Assembly (NCBI GenBank): GCA_963556495.2
Contig: OY747710.1
Location: 23,191,500 to 23,255,499, forward strand
Reading direction: 5' to 3'
DNA length: 64,000 bases
Origin: Valencia hispanica
Lineage: Eukaryota > Chordata > Actinopteri > Cyprinodontiformes > Valenciidae
Shown: positions 36,353 through 47,690 of the stretch, piece by piece
How the letters are laid out: each line of letters begins with the position of its first letter
Position numbering within the stretch: the stretch's first letter is position 1
The notes under the pieces: model-generated
Databases searched by the model: none
Told to the model about the DNA's origin: nothing
What the model saw: only the letters and a program-made list of their open reading frames with translations
Made by a program: the position numbers and the translations under genes

Positions 36353-37100
36353 AAATTAGGATAAAGTAAAAACAGCAATAAAGCATGAAGTACACACAAA
36401 ACATATGACACATGAAAACATTACTCAAAGGCAGCTCTAAACAGATGGGTTTTTAACCGGGACTTAAAAGTACTTACTCAGTGTTTCAGCAGCTTTGCAG
36501 TCATCTGGAAGTTTGTTCCAAATAAGAGGAGCATAGAAACTGAAAGCTACTTCTCCATGTTTGGTTTTGAGTCTAGGGATGTTTAGTGGGCTAGAGTTGG
36601 AGGACCTAAGTGGTCTTGGTGGTTGGTACCATGACAACAGGTCTTCAACATGTTTTGGTGCTAAGCCATTCAATGGTTTATAAACTAGTAAAAGTATTTT
36701 GAAGTCTATTCTCTGAGCTACAGTGAGCCAGTGTGAGGACTATACAACTGGGGTGATGTGCTCTTCTATTCTGGTTCTAGTGAGGACATGAGCAGCAGCA
36801 TTCTGGATCAGCTGCAGCTGTCTGATTGACTTTTTAGGCAGAACTGTAAGGACGCAGTAATCAATCCGACTGAAGATAAATGCATGGATGAGTTTTTCGA
36901 GGTCCTGTTGCGGCATCAGTATTTTAATCCTAGAAATGTTCTTCAGGTGATAGAACGCTGACCTTGTTATTGTCTTTATGTGACCCTGGAGGTTCAGGTC
37001 TGAGTCCATTACTACACCTAAATCAATGCAATTGTTGGTTTTTGAGTAAACCATAAACAGAAAAAGCTTAAAATTTGCAACAGCCAAGCCTAAAGGTTAG
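36353..37100 (-). mobile_element. L2-like LINE fragment, RT C-terminal half
   Basis: Minus-strand frames give NCIDLGVVMDSDLNLQGHIK, FYHLKNISRIK, DLEKLIHAFIFSRIDYC, QLQLIQNAAAHVL and, after a frameshift near 36740, LIWNKLPDDCKAAETLSK. This is the same family as the LINE at 1-3385, and here the segment just after the YADD motif is kept. The 5' half and catalytic core are missing. Confidence 0.75.
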
Positions 37101-37369
37101 ACAACCATTTTTGGAGCTGTGGGCTTAGTTGGAAGTGCGGACTTTAATTACATTCTACTTAAGACCCCATGCAAACATCGTCTTTGCCTTGAGAGCACAG
37201 TGAATTATTGGTTAGCATAATTTCCTCAATGCAAAAAGTTCCTGGCTTCCGTTGAGGTGGAACTTTAATCTTCTCTTTCGCTCTGGTTGCTCTTCACAAT
37301 CCAATCCAATAATTGTGGATGAAGGGTGAGTCTAACTTATATAAGTCGTGATTGTGTCTGTACACATGT
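37101..37369. other. Intergenic spacer
   Basis: Nothing recognised. Confidence 0.4.
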
Positions 37370-37475
37370 TGACCAGGGTTTATCCCACTGCTCTCCCACT
37401 GACTGCTGGAGATAGGCACAAGTCCCAGCGCCACCCATAACAGGATAAGGCCGGTATATAAAATGGATGAATGCA
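37370..37475 (+). mobile_element. SINE-like fragment (GGAT-tail family)
   Basis: GACCAGGGTTTATCCCACTG ..GACTGCTGGAGATAGGCACA and AAAATGGATGAATG match the 3' third of the copy at 28005-28365. Confidence 0.6.
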
Positions 37476-40400
37476 TTTAATTCCCTCATTAATCTCCCAT
37501 TTGTATTATTAAAACAGCCTGAAGCCATAATCTGTCTTATAACATTACTGATTTGATATAATCCTACATAATTATACTACTTTACCTGACCTAATCTGTT
37601 TCATTTCATATAATGGTTTTCTGCATGCCTTATACACCTTAATCGGATAAAGGTGGGGGGGGGCAGATTAGAACCTTTCATATAACAGGTTAACCTACTC
37701 TGCAACCTATTATGCAACCTGACATACATCAATAAAGATAATATCATGTGAAGTCAAAGCCATAAAACCCACCGTATGCCAACACTTTGCTTTTGTTAAT
37801 GCTGGACTCATGTTTCAATCCAGCTTCTGTATTTCTTGGTAGTCTTTGTATTTTCTTAGAATTTTTATTCCTCTGAGTCTGAAGTTGGATAATTTTATCC
37901 ATCTCTTCCTCATGACTTGAAATAAGCATGGTAATTTGATGCATCTGCCCTGGGCTCACTCGTGATGGGTCAGTGATGGAGAGAAGGTAGTTCAACAAGC
38001 TGGAAATTGTTGAAATGAAGGGCTAGGGAAAGGTCAGAGATCACAAGTGCAACCCATCAGACTAAAGCTACTTGTTTATTTAGCTTGATAAGAGAGGACC
38101 AATAAGGCTTGTATTAAAAGGTGATTCAAATATATTTATCCTGCATTTTAATAAGCATTGACGGCATACACTGTATATCAAGCTCAATTGAATTGAGGTG
38201 AAAAACATTCTTGCCTTTGCCTATACAATTTTTATCAATTTACATCAGTCTTGAGGGGAACCCCTCACGAAATTTAATAACTGTCTGGAATTGTCAAATA
38301 TTATATGGATATCTTTTCCAAGGTATACTGAGCAGAAAAAAATAATAGTCGAAACATTCTTATAAAGTCTTCAGTTTTCCCCCCTAAGTATTCTCTTTCT
38401 ATCACACAGCAATCGTTGCTTCTACACTCATAGTAGTATCTTACATTTACAATCTTAGATTTTTGTAGATTTGTTAATCCTGTTAATACTGATAGAGCAT
38501 GACTAACTTCAGCTGACATTCTTGTTATATTTCCAAACTGGGACTCAAAAAATAAAATTTTAGAGCAAAAATTATACCAAAAGAAGCTATATTGAATCTT
38601 GACCATGTGTTTCAGTGTGGTTACCAGATGTTAAGAAATTTGATGAACATTTGTACATATTTTTTCCCAATTTGTAAACAATGTGATTGAGAAATCAAAA
38701 AGTGTCCAAAAGCAGCCAAACGCAGCATAGGCCAACAGAGAACAATGAGCTTGTGTGAGGAAGATCCTAATTGGGAGGCATCCTCTAAAATCATGCTAGT
38801 TTAGAACATTTAATTCCATCTCAAAAGACACGACAGAAAGTTTTTGTGTTTTTCAGTTAACTTTATTTTGTTACATGTGATGTTTCTGTTGTTAAATTAC
38901 AACTTTCAATCCTACCTCCATCCACTGGTGCTTTTGGATGTGCTTCTTTTTTTCCATTTCTTCATACATTTATACCATCTTAAGAGGACCTTTCTGTTAC
39001 ATTTTCCGTACAAAGAATTTGAAATATCAGATCTTTGTTCTTTTGATATTTAAAAAACTAAATATACTGAAAGAAAAATCATGGATTGTGAAATATTTAC
39101 TCCTTACACCCTAAGGAAGAAACAATTTATAGACTAATATGGCTGTAGAAGGTGTTCATATCATCAACATTGTTGATATATTCCTTCAATTATCATATTA
39201 TGTCTTAAGATAAAAGATCATCATGTGAAAGAAAAACATCTCTGGTATAATTCAGTGATCTGGCAGCAAGGTAGTTGCTCAGGTGAGCAAAAGCAACAGA
39301 GACGGAGTTTGACAACATAATGAAGCGCAGTAAATGGAAAAAGGTGTACCAGAAGCCAAGGGGGAGATTAGAACTGACAGAAAATAGAAATGGTGTCAGG
39401 GCGCACTACATACTTTTCACAAGTCTTAATACTGTCAAGGTTAGTGGTCAGCAGCAGAGGATGGAGAATCTGGAGCAGGAGCGGGTGACCGAGAGGAGAA
39501 ATGATCGGCACTCTGGATGAAAAGGTTGGCAAACATCACTGGCCTGCAGCATATGTGCAGTGAGGAATGGGAATGGAAGAAATAAGTGAAGGATAAAGTG
39601 AATAATGGAATAGAAAAAATGAATAATAAAGAGGGCTGCCAGTTGCTATGCCTACGCTGTAATACACAAACCAGAGCTTGTTCCGGCTGATCTATCTGTA
39701 TTTCTGATCTCCCTCTGAGTTTAAAGCCACATCAGTGCTACAGGAAATGACACGGTATAAATCACATCAAACTTCTTCGTGAACCAACAGGCAGGTTGGT
39801 GTGGGGGGATGGAGAAAGAGCACAAAGCAGTGTAGAAGGAGATGTAAAGAGAAAGAACGAATTTGGTTAAAAAGGTGAATGAAGTCATAAAAACTGCCAG
39901 AATAGAGAAGCAACCCTCCCAACACACATGTGCATCCATGACGTCCCATGGGGACATAAATACTGACAATGAACAGAAAGAATTAGCAGTAAGGAGCGAG
40001 GAGTAGGGTGATCAGCCAGCCTTAGCAAACACCATGATGACCAGTCATGTTGTCAGTGACCTGGGAAACAGAAAGACATTGTCTGAAAATTGTCTAGATC
40101 TTACTCACTATTCTGGAATTTGGCAAATAGGATTTATTTTGGTCTGAGTCAAATCAGAAAAAAAGCGTCATCTGATTTGATGTGAGACAGTGAGAACAAT
40201 AAAGGTTATGAGTCTTTTTATATTATGCATGTAAAATGTTTGGTTTCTACGTACGTTTGCTGCAGAATCATGGATAGCATATTTTCAGCCTCTCCTGGTT
40301 TCTGAAATTCTCATAGAAGTATGACAATTTCTAAACTGGGTTGAGTTGGGCCTGTTCCTTTTTTGTGTTCCTGGGTAATATGTTTTTTAGTTTAAAAAAA

Positions 40401-40555
40401 GTTACAAAATCAAAATCACAATTTGTGTTTCATCTTCTGACCTTTTCCTTCCTTTCTATGTTTCTCTGTTTTCTGTACTCTTTCTCTTTTCCTTTAACTG
40501 CATGTTTTTATCATGTGATCAACTATTCATAATTCACATCAAAAGGATATTCAGA
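37476..40555. other. Intergenic sequence, no gene recognised
   Basis: Three kilobases of AT-rich sequence. Frames such as 37744-37998 minus and 38301-38606 minus have no recognisable domain or splice context. Confidence 0.45.
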
Positions 40556-40559
40556 TTTG

Positions 40560-40990
40560 ACATAGACAAAGATCAGTGGAGAAGTTAGGGATGAAGTAAA
40601 TGAGGGATGAAGAGGATGAGGGATGAAAGTAGAAAGTACATGATAGAGAAAAAGGAAAGAAGGGGCCTGGAGGAGGTAGGGGTGAGAGTTCAAGGGGATG
40701 AGGAATAAAGGAAGTAGCAATTAGGGATGAAGGAGATTAGGAAATAAGGGATGAGGGAGGTGGGGATGATAGGTTGGAGGAGGGCTGAAAGAGGTGGGGA
40801 TGATGGATGACAGTGGTAAAGAAGAGAGAGAAAGAGGTTGTGATGATGGACAGAGTTCAAAATGATAGGTTGGATAACTTAGGGATGGGGAGGAAGATGA
40901 TTAGGGATAAAAGTTAAAGGCAGGTAGAGGTGACGGATAAATAGAATGGGAATGCATGAAGGTAGGGACGAAAGAATGCCTCCAAAGACT
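40560..40990. repeat. Purine-rich degenerate minisatellite
   Basis: Words such as AGGGATGAAG, GATGAGGGATGAA and GGTGGGGATGAT repeat at irregular spacing. It is the reverse-complement equivalent of the CATCCCTC array at 19262-20690. Confidence 0.7.
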
Positions 40991-43009
40991 GTAAACTGAA
41001 GGAGGATAAGAAGAAGTAAAAAGTTGTGAACAGCTAAGGGCAGAGAGGGTGGGGCTGAAAGAATATGACAAATTATAAATAAATTATAAATAAAATAGAC
41101 TACCAGATAATTAGAGGTGTGGTTGAGGAGTTGCCCTGCTCCCAAAACCAAACCAAACATGATAACTCAATTTCCTTTACTTCATATGAGTCATTGTCAG
41201 CAAATTCTGCACAGAAGAAACATCAAACAACTTTTATGAAGACCATTTTCTATTAAAGCAAACACTGAGGTTAAGCATGATAGCCTGCATTAATGATAAA
41301 GATGATGACCGGCATTAAAAATGGTCCTATGCTGAGAGAAGATGGTGGTGGAATTCACTTTGTGGGATATGCTCTTAAGGTCTTATCTAAAGTGCCTCAG
41401 TGTAACGACATAAAACAGCAGCTTCCATTAGCAACTGGTCACATAAAGAGAAAGTTAGAAAGGTGAATGTAAAGTATGTTCTGTCCTAGCCAAGGTAAAC
41501 TATACAGTGGGTCTCTTTGAGGCAAATAGAAAAATCCAGAAATGGCCAAAAATCACTGAAGCAACACATATGTTTTCTGAGAGGATCTGGCAGAGAACCA
41601 ATGTTCTCTGGGTGCAAATTCACAGGGGATAACTTGGGAAGTGAGAACAGGTGAGGCAGCAGTGAGGTAACAGACGGAGAGCAGAGGAGATGTGGGTGTG
41701 TGACATGAAACACAATGAAAAAGTGCAATCTAAACGCATCAGACGTTTAAGTTCTTTTTATGAAAGAAAACATAAATAGGCACTCTGACTATTTAATTAT
41801 ACTCTTTCCTAAAAACACTTTGTTCCATGTTTGTGCTCTCCATGGAAACTTTGAATGGGGGAAATAAACTAGAAAAAACTAGCATTCAATAGTGGGAACA
41901 AAACAACAAAGGTCTCCTCTGTTTTTTGAATAAGTTTGCGGTGGTCCCCAGTATGAAGAAAGGTCTTTTGAGTCATTTTCTATGAACAAAATGCTCTCAC
42001 GCTCCAGTTTTAGGGGGTTTAATTTTGACCTAGCAGTGGGTGGGCAGAAAAGAACAGGATGCCTACTCATTAATATTCGTGGTATTCAAATGTTTGCCTC
42101 TGATTAGCAACAACACATCAACACAACTCTTCCGCTGCTTCGAAAAAACAACTAACTCAGTGTTATACTTTGCTGTTGGTGTTCCAAAGACAAATTCAAA
42201 CCATTTCATCTTCAGCTCTTCTTTCTTGGGGAAAAAAATTAAATGACGTGTTATCTCCACGAACGACACAAGCCCGAACGAAGGATGACCATATTTTGAT
42301 GTCCAAAAAAGAGAACACAAGCCTTTTGATTTTAACATATTTAAAGCCATATTAGAAAATTACCCTGTAACAATAATAGTTCACTTTTTAAATCATACTG
42401 GAAAAAAAATAATAAGTCTGAAATTGTATTCTGAGAAATATTATTTTCTTTTCAATGTAGGCTAATAATAAAAGTAAAAAAGCAACAGTCTCACAAAGGC
42501 ACTTAAAAAGAGTATACTTCAGTCTTTAGTTTTCCTTTTCATCCTCTTCAGTCAATTTATAAATGAACTCTCACTTTGCACAGCCTTTTTATAGTTTTTT
42601 TGTCCATGTGACCTATGGGATCTTTGGCACCTTTGTCACACAGAACGCACTCCGTCACCCATTTGCCACAACTGGATGGTATATAGTTTGCAGTTTGCCC
42701 GTAAAGCTACATTTGGGTTTTGACATTGTTGTGGAATTTTATTCCTTCACACAGAATGAGACAGTTTCAATAAAACTCTTTGAGAAAGATCAATCTTTGT
42801 CGTTATTTTATTCAAAGGCAAATAGGGTTCCAAGACTCTGTCACTAAACAAGTCAGAGTAGCAGAGCCCCGAGTGCAGGCGTACAGGGTCAATTATACTT
42901 TACACCACTCCCAAAGTCACACAAGGATGATTTTCTGCCCCAGCAACAAGTAAACCAAAACAGCTCACACATGATGAACCTTGTTACCCATTTAAAGTTT
43001 CTGCACCTT
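40991..43009. other. Intergenic sequence with an old repeat
   Basis: No host exon is recognised. 41905-42020 is the partner of the block at 35280-35385. The minus-strand frame 42063-42350 contains HLIFFPKKEELKMKWFEFVF, which is faintly like a THAP domain core, but the zinc ligands cannot be placed. Confidence 0.35.
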
Positions 43010-43556
43010 AAGGCTGCAGTCTGGAGTATCTGAGGGAGAGAGATTTTTTGAATCCGACGTACCAAGGCCCCTCCCAAAACACTCACCCCTTTCCTCTCCT
43101 CCCCTTCCTTCCCTCCAGCCCTACCGCAGCAGTTGTGCACGCACATCACCTGTGGCGACACAGCGAGTCAAACAAGTAAGCAGCAAGCGCGATTGTATTT
43201 TTGCTATGGACATTTCAGAGATGAGCAACTTCTGCATGACTGATGCTCTCTCACAATATGGCGACTGTAAACAGGAAGACACGGAGCGCTCTGTGTGCGC
43301 TGCCCCATGTTCACATGTTTGCACGATCCACATGCAAGTTGATTGACAGTCGACAATGCGGAAACTCAAATTCTATTGGCTAAAAACATTCGGCGCTCAG
43401 CGTGAAATGCACAGAGGTCTACAGGAGGAAGGTGGGATTAAGAAAAATTATAAGTGTTGTGGAGCACCAGCCTTTTATCATAGTATTGAACCTCCCTATC
43501 ATTTTAAAGATTGATAAAACTTTGATACATAAAAATATTCTCCGGACTGCAGCTTT
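43010..43556. mobile_element. Non-autonomous DNA transposon
   Basis: The left end AAGGCTGCAGTCTGGAGTAT and the right end, complement of AAAGCTGCAGTCCGGAGAAT, are inverted with about three mismatches over 20 bp. The interior is 547 bp with CpG-containing stretches (GCACGCACATCACCTGTGGC, GGCGACTGTAAACAGG) and no transposase. Similar 'CTGCAGTCTGGAG' ends are common in fish repeats. The left flank ends in TTA; a duplication is not evident. Confidence 0.6.
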
Positions 43557-45960
43557 GAGTTCCTCATACTCGAACACGGTGGGCTGTGGTGAAACTAAGA
43601 CTTTCTGATATCTCACCACAATGTTACTGAAAAATTTTACTTCTCAATATGAGTTTTTTGCATTTCCTGAGGCGGAAAAATTAAGCACACAGCAGATTTT
43701 TTTCTTTCACCAAACAATTACCTTTTAGTGACTGCTTTTATGAAAAATGTCAGAGAAGTGATGAGTAAGAGCGTTGTTAAGCTCTCTGGCTCTTCTTAAT
43801 AGACCACTGGGCTGGCCTCGCTCTATCAGACATGCCCTAATTGTTGCCCTACACTGCTCCCTTTGTATCCTAATGGCTCAGACTGTATGAGGGGCTGGGA
43901 AGCTATAGAGTCTGAGGCCGACTGTTGCACATGCAGATGGATTTCTGCTCGCCGAACAGCACTCCATCTGCCTGAGAGAGAGAGGACTAATCAAATCCAG
44001 AGAGTGGGGAGCTGCAGGGGGTGAAAGGTACAGGGGAGGAGGAAGAGGTGAGGAAGAGAGGAGGGGGAGTAAATGGTGGAGCTTGCAGAAAGCTGTGGGT
44101 AATGTGTCTGCTCTCCCATTTAAGCGGTGAGCAATCAGTGCAGAATATCTCGCCTCCAAACAACTGTGCCCTTTTAATGAAAAGAGCGACACACTTTTTT
44201 GGCACTCAAGCCCACACACACACACTCATACTCATACAGCTTATTGACTCAGGTTTATTGGACTCTGTGTGTCTGAAATGGTATCAAACACAGAACCTAA
44301 TAATAATCACAGGGCTCTTATATCAGATGTATTGTCATACTGTATTTGCACAGAGTGAGACCCGAGCTCTACAGAGGCCATGCTGATGGACCTGATCTGA
44401 GTTTGTGTCAGCTGTCTGAAAATAAACACTCGTCAGCAGACTTGTGACACTGCTGGGTTTCCTCTCATACAGACTGTTCCTGACAATCTAAAATGCGGGA
44501 AAGACTGGTCCCCTCTCGTGTGATAAACGGAAGGCTTTTTGAGCTGCAAGGCCAGTCAGTGATTACCTTGGATTTTCCCATGTAGCCTTATCAGAAGGGT
44601 AAAGAAAAGATGGAAATATTGTTCCCAATCACAAACACTTTCCAGATGATGAGGTTTTTCAAGAACAACCACTTAAACTATAGGCTTGTTGTCCCAACAA
44701 GTATCCCTGCACTCGTATTTTATGAAATCCGGGTCTTGCTTGATGTTTTTAGATGCCATCAAGAGACCTGAAGTAGCTTATCTGTTGCTGTTCCTGGTTT
44801 TTCAGTACTCCAGATGCTTTAAACACATCCTTTGAAAAACATATCTCTGTAAAGAGTGCAGTTACACTCAGCAGAAAAAAAGTTACAGGCAATTTCAATC
44901 CAATCTTATAAATTCTAATACATTCCAGAACACACATCATGGTGTACAGCTGAGACAAGCAAAATGTTAAAGGTTTTCACAGAAAGGCATGTTATTATCC
45001 AAGAGTTGTGGAAATGACCAAAATACTGACAATAAAGTAGAAAGACATGTCAAATGACAACGAAAGCAACTATCGTAAGACATGACAAAATGAGCTAATC
45101 AAGGGTATAATCGCCAGAAGAAATGTAAATTTTGGGCGAGAAAAAAAAAGATTTAAAAGTAAAATAAAGGAGCAAACGAAAATAAATATTGATGAAAACT
45201 GAAATTTTTGATTATAGCATGGAAAATTTTATAAGAATTAGGCAAGGCATTTGCAAGGAAGCTTCCATAAATCATATGAACCAATTTTTGGATGTTTAAT
45301 TTCTCCTACCATCTCTGCAGCTCAGCAGCAGTATCAGTGGGTACTCACCCTCACCAGGGCCCAGGTTTCCATATTCAGAGCAACTTACATTGCAACAGTA
45401 TAATGAACCCTTTCTATGCTATGTGGTTTCTGGGCTTTATTTTGAAAAGTTTTGGTTTTAATGTTTTGTTTTTGTATTGATCTTGGATTTTGGGACTGAA
45501 GTTTCATCTCATAATCCACAAGACTTATTTCCAGATTTTTGTAGAGGTCACCATAGAAGCTGTTATTAACATTTATGTCTCTTTTAAATTTCATCATATA
45601 GTGCTTGGAGGGGTTACAAATGGGGGTGCAATGTAGTTTGTTTAAGTGGCGTTGCCATAGTGTGACGTTATTGGCAAGTGCAGGGCCCCAAAGCAGATCT
45701 GGCCAAGTAGACCTGCAGGTCCTTCTCGATCTGGTTACCCGAGAAGATCTGGTACCTAAACTGGTTCACACTGTACGCATTTCGGCCATCTCAAAGGACC
45801 ACTCCATGCCACACGGTGCAACCTCCACCGACCTCTAGAGGTGTGTCACAGTGAACGGCCCAAGATTTCAGTGGATCAAACTGCAAGACGTCTCGTTCTA
45901 GCAGGATGCACCAAAAGCCAAGATCACGAGCAGACTGGGGTCATAGAATTTCTGACACTG
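43557..45960. other. Intergenic spacer
   Basis: A GA-rich patch at 43970-44090 and a short CA run at 44213-44224 are the only notable features. No exon recognised. Confidence 0.45.
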
Positions 45961-45964
45961 TGTG

Positions 45965-46120
45965 AAGCCAGTGTTGCCAACTTAGCTTTGTCGCTATTTC
46001 TAATGACTTTTTAGACCCCCTTAACTACTCCCCCCCCCAGAAAAGCCTAGCGACAAATCTAGCGAGATTTCTGACCACCCTTAGCTACTTCCTGTGAAGC
46101 TTTGTTGTCGATATTCCCTG
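45965..46120. repeat. Fragment of a common fish repeat (GTGTTGCCAACTTAGC type)
   Basis: GTGTTGCCAACTTAGCTTTG TCGCTATTTCTAATG and GCCTAGCGACAAATCTAGCG with several TAGCTACTT words form a decayed interspersed repeat. Superfamily not determined. Confidence 0.4.
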
Positions 46121-46468
46121 CAGATTAGACCCTGTCTGCTCTGCATCCAGACTGTCCTTGCAGACACTCAGAAATGGGAATGATCTCCAAGTGTGCATGC
46201 AGCATGATCACACTACATCGACTGACCAATCAAACCTTAACCCACTTACAAACTCACTCTCCGAAAGCAGTTTTATTTCTAAACAGGGTTTTACAACATG
46301 TCATAAACCACACCAAGCATGTGTGGGTGTTGAAACAGAATAACAAAGTACATGTAAATTAGGCCTTCTAAATAACTCTCTCAAGCAACTCTTATCTAGA
46401 GGATTTATCAACCGAACCTATATGTGGAATTTGCACAAACCTTTCCATTACCCTAAGCCCTGTGATGA

Positions 46469-46773
46469 CAGTAAATGGTAAATGGCCTGCATTTGTGTTG
46501 CGCTTTTTCAGTCAGAGGACCACAAAGCGCTTTACACCACATTCATTCATTCACCAAGCTACTACATTGTAGCCACAGTTGCCCTGAGGCACACTGACAG
46601 AGGCGAGGCTGCCAGACACAGGCGCCACAGGGCCCTCTGACCACCACCAGCAGGCAACAGGGTCAAGTGCCCAAGGACACAACGACTGAGACGAACAGAG
46701 CGGGGATTCAAACCAGCAACCCATCGATTACAGGACGAATTCCTACCACCTGAGCCACAGCCGTCCCAGTAAA
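46469..46773 (-). mobile_element. tRNA-derived SINE, reverse copy of the 3719 family
   Basis: On the minus strand it begins GGGACGGCTGTGGCTCAGG, passes a B-box-like GGTTTGAATCCCCGCTC and GTCCTTGGGCACTTGACCC, and ends GTAAAGCGCTTTGTGGTCC and CATTTACCATTTAC. CAGTAAA at 46469-46475 and 46767-46773 may be the target duplication, although the left one overlaps the tail repeat. Confidence 0.75.
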
Positions 46774-46809
46774 GCACTTATCAATGATAATACAAATTTT
46801 CTAATACCC

Positions 46810-47022
46810 TGAGATGGACTGATGACCTGTCCAGGGTGTACCCTGGCTTTCCCCCAATAAATGCTGAAGTTAGGCAGCAGGCCTCTGCAACCCTGCAGAG
46901 GATGGACGGGTATAGACGATGGATGGATGGATGGATGGATGGATGGATGGATGGATGGATGGATGGATGGATGGATGGATGGATGGATGGATGGATGGAT
47001 GGATGGATGGATGGATGGATGG
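46810..47022 (+). repeat. SINE fragment with greatly expanded GGAT tail
   Basis: GAGATGGACTGATGACCTGT CCAGGGTGTACC and CAACCCTGCAGAGGATGGAC belong to the GGAT-tail SINE family. The tail then expands into about 26 uninterrupted 4 bp units (46918-47022). The Met-Asp-Gly-Trp frame through it is an artefact. Confidence 0.9.
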
Positions 47023-47399
47023 ATAAAGGGGTGGAAGTTTCCGAATCATTGATAAATTAAATCTTCAGTTCCCTGTTTTTCAAAAGACTCTGGACTGGAT
47101 TCATGCATCAGTAGTTTAGACCGTATCAATGGAAAGAGATTTTAACAATAGAGCTGGAGATTCATGAAATCCTGTTTAAGTTTGTGTCCACGTAATGAAA
47201 CTAAGTCATATAGAAGCCCACATTGAGCCCAGCCCCACTTAGTAACCATCCAGAAGTTCTTATAGGTTGAGGTTACATTGGGCACTAGATTGTGATTAAA
47301 CTAGTTCAGATCTCATTCCTCACAATTACTTGGCTCACTCTATTTGACGAAAGAAGCTTATTTTATTTAATTTTATTTTTTTTACTTCTATGCATCTCT
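47023..47399. other. Intergenic spacer
   Basis: Nothing recognised. Confidence 0.4.
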
Positions 47400-47690
47400 C
47401 CAGCAGCCAACGGGCAAGAGGTGGTCCTGGACAGGTCAACAGATTAACTCAGGACAACACAGAGACAAACAAAGCACACAACCATACATTGACACACCCC
47501 AAAGGGCTATTTAGTGCAATTTGGAGAGGCCACTTGACCTAGCATGCAGATTTCTGAGCATTTGGTAACCGTAGAACCCACAAATGCAAAGAGAGAACAT
47601 GCAGACTCCGTGCAAAAAGGAGCCAGCTGGGATTTAAACACAGGACCTTTCTGCAACAAGGCAGCAAACAGTACAGCCACCTTTTGTACA
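47400..47690 (-). mobile_element. SINE-like copy (GGAT-tail family), minus strand
   Basis: The minus strand reads GGTGGCTGTACTGTTTGCTG CCTTGTTGCAGAAAGGTCC, GGAGTCTGCATGTTCTCTC and, near the end, GTCCAGGACCACCTCTTGCC. It follows the order of the copy at 28005-28365 but is more diverged. Confidence 0.55.

Noticed and set aside
44021..44386. 121-codon frame beginning MKGTGEEEEVRKRGG
   Set aside because: Translation of a GA-rich stretch, then a CA run; no domain.
45605..45838. Possible exon ending in a stop near 45838
   Set aside because: The peptide (VDLQVLLDLVTREDLVPKLV) reads like protein but I recognise no family, and splice sites are unconvincing.
46918..47022. CRISPR-like array
   Set aside because: Four-base tandem repeat with no spacers in a vertebrate genome.
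46836..47060. Open frame of Met-Asp-Gly-Trp repeats
   Set aside because: Translation of a GGAT microsatellite, not a protein.
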